In this document: piece by piece, positions 42,355 through 44,501 of the stretch
Layout: every line of letters starts with the position of its first letter
How positions within the stretch are numbered: the stretch's first letter is position 1
Origin: Nitrospira sp. UBA5698
Lineage (GTDB): Bacteria; Nitrospirota; Nitrospiria; Nitrospirales; Nitrospiraceae
NCBI GenBank assembly: GCA_002420115.1
Contig: DIHK01000066.1
Coordinates: 73,787-118,287 of the forward strand
Direction of reading: 5' to 3'
Length of the DNA stretch: 44,501 nucleotides
Notes under the pieces: generated by a model
Told to the model about the DNA's origin: nothing
The model's input: the letters and a program-made list of their open reading frames with translations, nothing else
Database searches by the model: none
Translations under genes and position numbers: made by a program

Positions 42355-43146
42355 GTGCGAGTCGGTTTCTATCAGTCTAATCCACAGTTCGGCGAAGTTG
42401 CTGCCAATCTTGATGTGGTGGCAGCAAGACTGGACCAGGCGGATGCCGATCTCCTCGTACTCCCGGAATTGTTCGCGTCCGGGTATCAGTTCGTGTCTCG
42501 TGAGGAAGTACAGCGGCTGGCTGAGCCGGTCCCGGATGGCCCGACGGTCCGTCGGCTGGTGGATATCGCCAAACGTCGCAAGATGCACCTTGTGGCAGGA
42601 TTGCCCGAGCGATCCGGATCAGTCTATTATAACTCAGCCGTGGTGGTAGGGCCATCGGGGTTTCTGGGGTGTTACAGAAAAACCCATCTGTTTTATGAAG
42701 AGACCCAGTTCTTCACACCGGGGGATTCGGGATTTCTGGTGTGGGACATCGGCGCCGCCAAGATCGGCGTCATGATTTGTTTCGATTGGTACTATCCGGA
42801 GGCTGCTCGGACCTTGGCGATACAGGGCGCCGAGATTATTTGCCATCCCTCCAACCTCGTTTTGCCGAACTGCCCAGATTCGATGCCGGTTCGGTGCCTT
42901 GAAAATCGAGTGTTTGCCGTGACATGCAACCGGATCGGTCGGGAAGCACGCGGTGAGAAGGATCCATTGACCTATATCGGACAGAGTGAAATCGTCACAC
43001 CAAAAGGTGTGATCACGCAGAGAGCGTCTCGTGATAAAGAAGAACTGACCATCATTGAGATCGATCCGGCTGAAGCCCGCAATAAAAGTCTCAATTGCTA
43101 TAACGATCTGTTTCGTGACCGGCGTGCGTCCCTGTACAAGCTATAA
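42355..43146 (+). CDS. Carbon-nitrogen hydrolase (nitrilase superfamily amidase)
   Basis: The 263-residue protein has the Glu-Lys-Cys triad of the superfamily: Glu38 (LPELFASGY), Lys109 (YRKTHLF) and Cys142 (MICFDWYYPEAAR). Members hydrolyse amides of small molecules such as N-carbamoyl or omega-amides; the substrate is not evident. It is cytoplasmic. GTG 42355 is preceded by an AGGGG-type ribosome site. It begins shortly after a terminator hairpin and is followed by the YqgE gene. Confidence 0.94.
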   Translation: MRVGFYQSNPQFGEVAANLDVVAARLDQADADLLVLPELFASGYQFVSREEVQRLAEPVPDGPTVRRLVDIAKRRKMHLVAGLPERSGSVYYNSAVVVGPSGFLGCYRKTHLFYEETQFFTPGDSGFLVWDIGAAKIGVMICFDWYYPEAARTLAIQGAEIICHPSNLVLPNCPDSMPVRCLENRVFAVTCNRIGREARGEKDPLTYIGQSEIVTPKGVITQRASRDKEELTIIEIDPAEARNKSLNCYNDLFRDRRASLYKL

Positions 43147-43208
43147 CCGTTCACATGTATTCTGTCCGGAGCTTGCGCAAGTCGCATGGGCAGGGTAGGA
43201 TTTCGCTT

Positions 43209-43769
43209 ATGAGTACGGAACTCCGGAAGGGCATGTTTCTGATCGCCGCTCCAGCCCTGCGCGATCCAAATTTTCGCCAGACCGTGGTGTTGCTGTGCGA
43301 ACATGGACCGGAAGGGGCGCTGGGTGTCATTGTGAATCGGCCCACTGCTATGTCCATTTCTGAGGCGCTGCCGCAGATTCCCGTCATCGAAGGTACAGGG
43401 CATGTCCTCTATGCCGGCGGTCCCGTACAAACGAATCAAGTGATGTTGCTCTACCGGGGCAACCAATTTCCGGACAACGCCCACCATGTCTTCGACGGAG
43501 TCTGTCTGGGTGGGGATATCGGGATGGTTGAACGGATTCTCACTGCCGCCGGTACGAAAGAATTCTTCAGGGCCTATCTCGGCTATTCCGGATGGGGGCC
43601 AGGCCAGCTGGAAGGCGAGATGAAAACCGGCTCGTGGATTATCCTTCCGGCCGATCCTCAAGCGGTGTTTGAAAAGGATCCGACGCGTGTGTGGGGAGAC
43701 ATTTTGTGCACGTTGGGCGAAGCCTATCAGCCCTACGCGGAGATGCCGTTCGATCCATCCTGCAACTAA
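43209..43769 (+). CDS. yqgE: YqgE/AlgH family protein
   Basis: The 186-residue protein matches the family: GMFLIAAPALRDPNFRQTVVLLCEHGPEGALGVIVNRPT at the start, YAGGPVQTNQVMLL, and AYLGYSGWGPGQLEGEMKTGSWI near the end. Its biochemical role is unclear. ATG 43209 (MSTELRKG) is used; an in-frame ATG at 43155 would add residues outside the conserved domain. It follows the nitrilase in the same direction, by 62 bp. Confidence 0.94.
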   Translation: MSTELRKGMFLIAAPALRDPNFRQTVVLLCEHGPEGALGVIVNRPTAMSISEALPQIPVIEGTGHVLYAGGPVQTNQVMLLYRGNQFPDNAHHVFDGVCLGGDIGMVERILTAAGTKEFFRAYLGYSGWGPGQLEGEMKTGSWIILPADPQAVFEKDPTRVWGDILCTLGEAYQPYAEMPFDPSCN

Positions 43770-43869
43770 ATCCTCTCCTCTTGCTTCTCTCCTCATCACT
43801 CACGCATCATTGGCAAAGAAAATAGCGGCGAGTGTTAAGGCTGTATTCATTCTCGTAGGGGAGACATTT

Positions 43870-44501
43870 GTGACTCAGGCGGGCTTATCTCGAGAAGACG
43901 GCGAATCATTCCTGAAGAAACTGCACGAACAGCCGCATCAGCCGATCAGCGAGTGGCTTCGCGCACCGGCCCATGTGCAGTACGAAGCGTTTCGCATGTC
44001 CGACCCACCCACGCAGCGCCCAGCCAGCCGAGCTGAATTTCAATCGTTACTGGAGCGATTCAAGGTTCCCGATGAGCGGATCGAGCTGCGAGAAAATTTT
44101 GGCTATGGCGTGAAGGAGGCTGAAAATGGGGATCGACTCATTCTCATCTGGCAAGCTCATACGGAATACTATAACTACCAATTTTGGCATGTGCCTTCAT
44201 CGCCGGCGAGCCTGCTCACGTTTGGACCACTCACGTTCCCAGCTGTCCCTGTCTCGTTGACACCCCTGGGTTCAGTCGTCTGCCGGTTGGATATCGTGCT
44301 GAAGACGGGAGCCCTGCCTTCGCGAGAAGAGGTGAGAGGGCAGCTACCAGGGCCTGTGTTGTATGGCAGCCGAATCTTCAATGAGCAGGCGGCTGTCGTG
44401 ACCAGTTTTACGCCGGACAATCACGGGCGGGAACGGTACTGGGTGAGTGTCGGTCCGTTGCAAGGCGACCACTCGCGGTTGAAAGACATTGTGGATGCCG
44501 T
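43870..44501 (+). CDS. DUF3422-family protein, 5' part (3' truncated by window)
   Basis: An open frame runs from GTG 43870 (preceded by AGGGGAG at six bases) to the window end without a stop, giving about 210 residues. It reads MTQAGLSREDGESFLKKLHEQPHQP, then PTQRPASRAEFQSLL, NGDRLILIWQAHTEYYNYQFWH and YGSRIFNEQAAVVTSF. The HTEYY and LYGSRI segments are typical of DUF3422 proteins, which usually run to about 430 residues with membrane helices at the C-terminus. Function unknown. No overlapping frame on either strand is a better gene. Confidence 0.82.
   Translation, partial: MTQAGLSREDGESFLKKLHEQPHQPISEWLRAPAHVQYEAFRMSDPPTQRPASRAEFQSLLERFKVPDERIELRENFGYGVKEAENGDRLILIWQAHTEYYNYQFWHVPSSPASLLTFGPLTFPAVPVSLTPLGSVVCRLDIVLKTGALPSREEVRGQLPGPVLYGSRIFNEQAAVVTSFTPDNHGRERYWVSVGPLQGDHSRLKDIVDA

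Noticed and set aside
1..44501. CRISPR arrays, tRNA or rRNA genes
   Set aside because: No regularly spaced identical repeats and no cloverleaf or rRNA-like conserved stretches were seen on either strand.

Overview
The window is a chromosomal segment of a Gram-negative, respiratory bacterium. It has exported lipoproteins, pentahaem c-type cytochromes, a TatA component and periplasmic enzymes. The best guess is a member of Nitrospirota close to Nitrospira. This rests on an NxrC-like haem-b subunit domain next to multihaem cytochromes, a canonical Pup in a Gram-negative context, an SmbP-type His-rich protein first known from a nitrifier, and degenerate GTGAAGCGTG-type repeats between genes. The assignment is inference from gene content; no rRNA, tRNA or CRISPR array was found.

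Layout. 1-4.2 kb: end of a radical SAM protein, a polytopic membrane protein with its own promoter, a TPR protein, TatA and an NHL-repeat protein. 4.3-8.3 kb: a periplasmic redox cluster with an ethylbenzene-dehydrogenase-gamma/NxrC-like haem-b protein, an exported PDZ-like protein and two tandem paralogous pentahaem cytochromes. 8.4-21.4 kb: an accessory island holding a RelE/ParE-type toxin-antitoxin (TA) module, a HEPN-motif protein, a large lipoprotein, a second RelE/ParE-type module, and a likely six-gene operon. That operon encodes small exported or membrane proteins, two lipoproteins (one of 1,379 residues with coiled coils), a membrane-inserted patatin-like lipase and a four-helix membrane protein. 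21.5-24.8 kb: a VapBC module and a minus-strand signalling operon (small PilZ/HD-GYP-neighbour-like protein, HDOD protein, degenerate receiver-GGDEF protein). 25.2-44.5 kb: mostly conserved housekeeping genes. These are a PQQ-type sugar dehydrogenase, a proton-pumping pyrophosphatase, Pup, RecJ, bifunctional Rel, DUF192, a flavodoxin-like protein, Bfd with a Fur-like box, RluE, PepF, a restriction-fold-like protein, a TPR protein, an HDAC-like deacetylase, a rhodanese, SmbP, a nitrilase, YqgE and the start of a DUF3422 gene.

Most unusual observation. Two unrelated TA modules (RelE/ParE type at 8.4-8.95 kb and VapBC at 21.76-22.43 kb) each lie directly behind an intact gene, in the same orientation. 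Each is followed by a second, diverged copy of that gene's 3' end (99 bp and about 240 bp). The differences between copies are mostly silent, so the duplicated ends diverged as parts of working genes, not after a recent local duplication. This fits single-crossover capture of DNA carrying a TA module and a foreign gene end. The two cassettes bracket the accessory island. The third TA module, inside the island, shows no such duplication.

The second candidate for an undescribed system is the promoter/operator-controlled operon at 12.78-21.34 kb. It combines a patatin-like lipase carrying internal membrane helices with a giant coiled-coil lipoprotein and several small envelope proteins.
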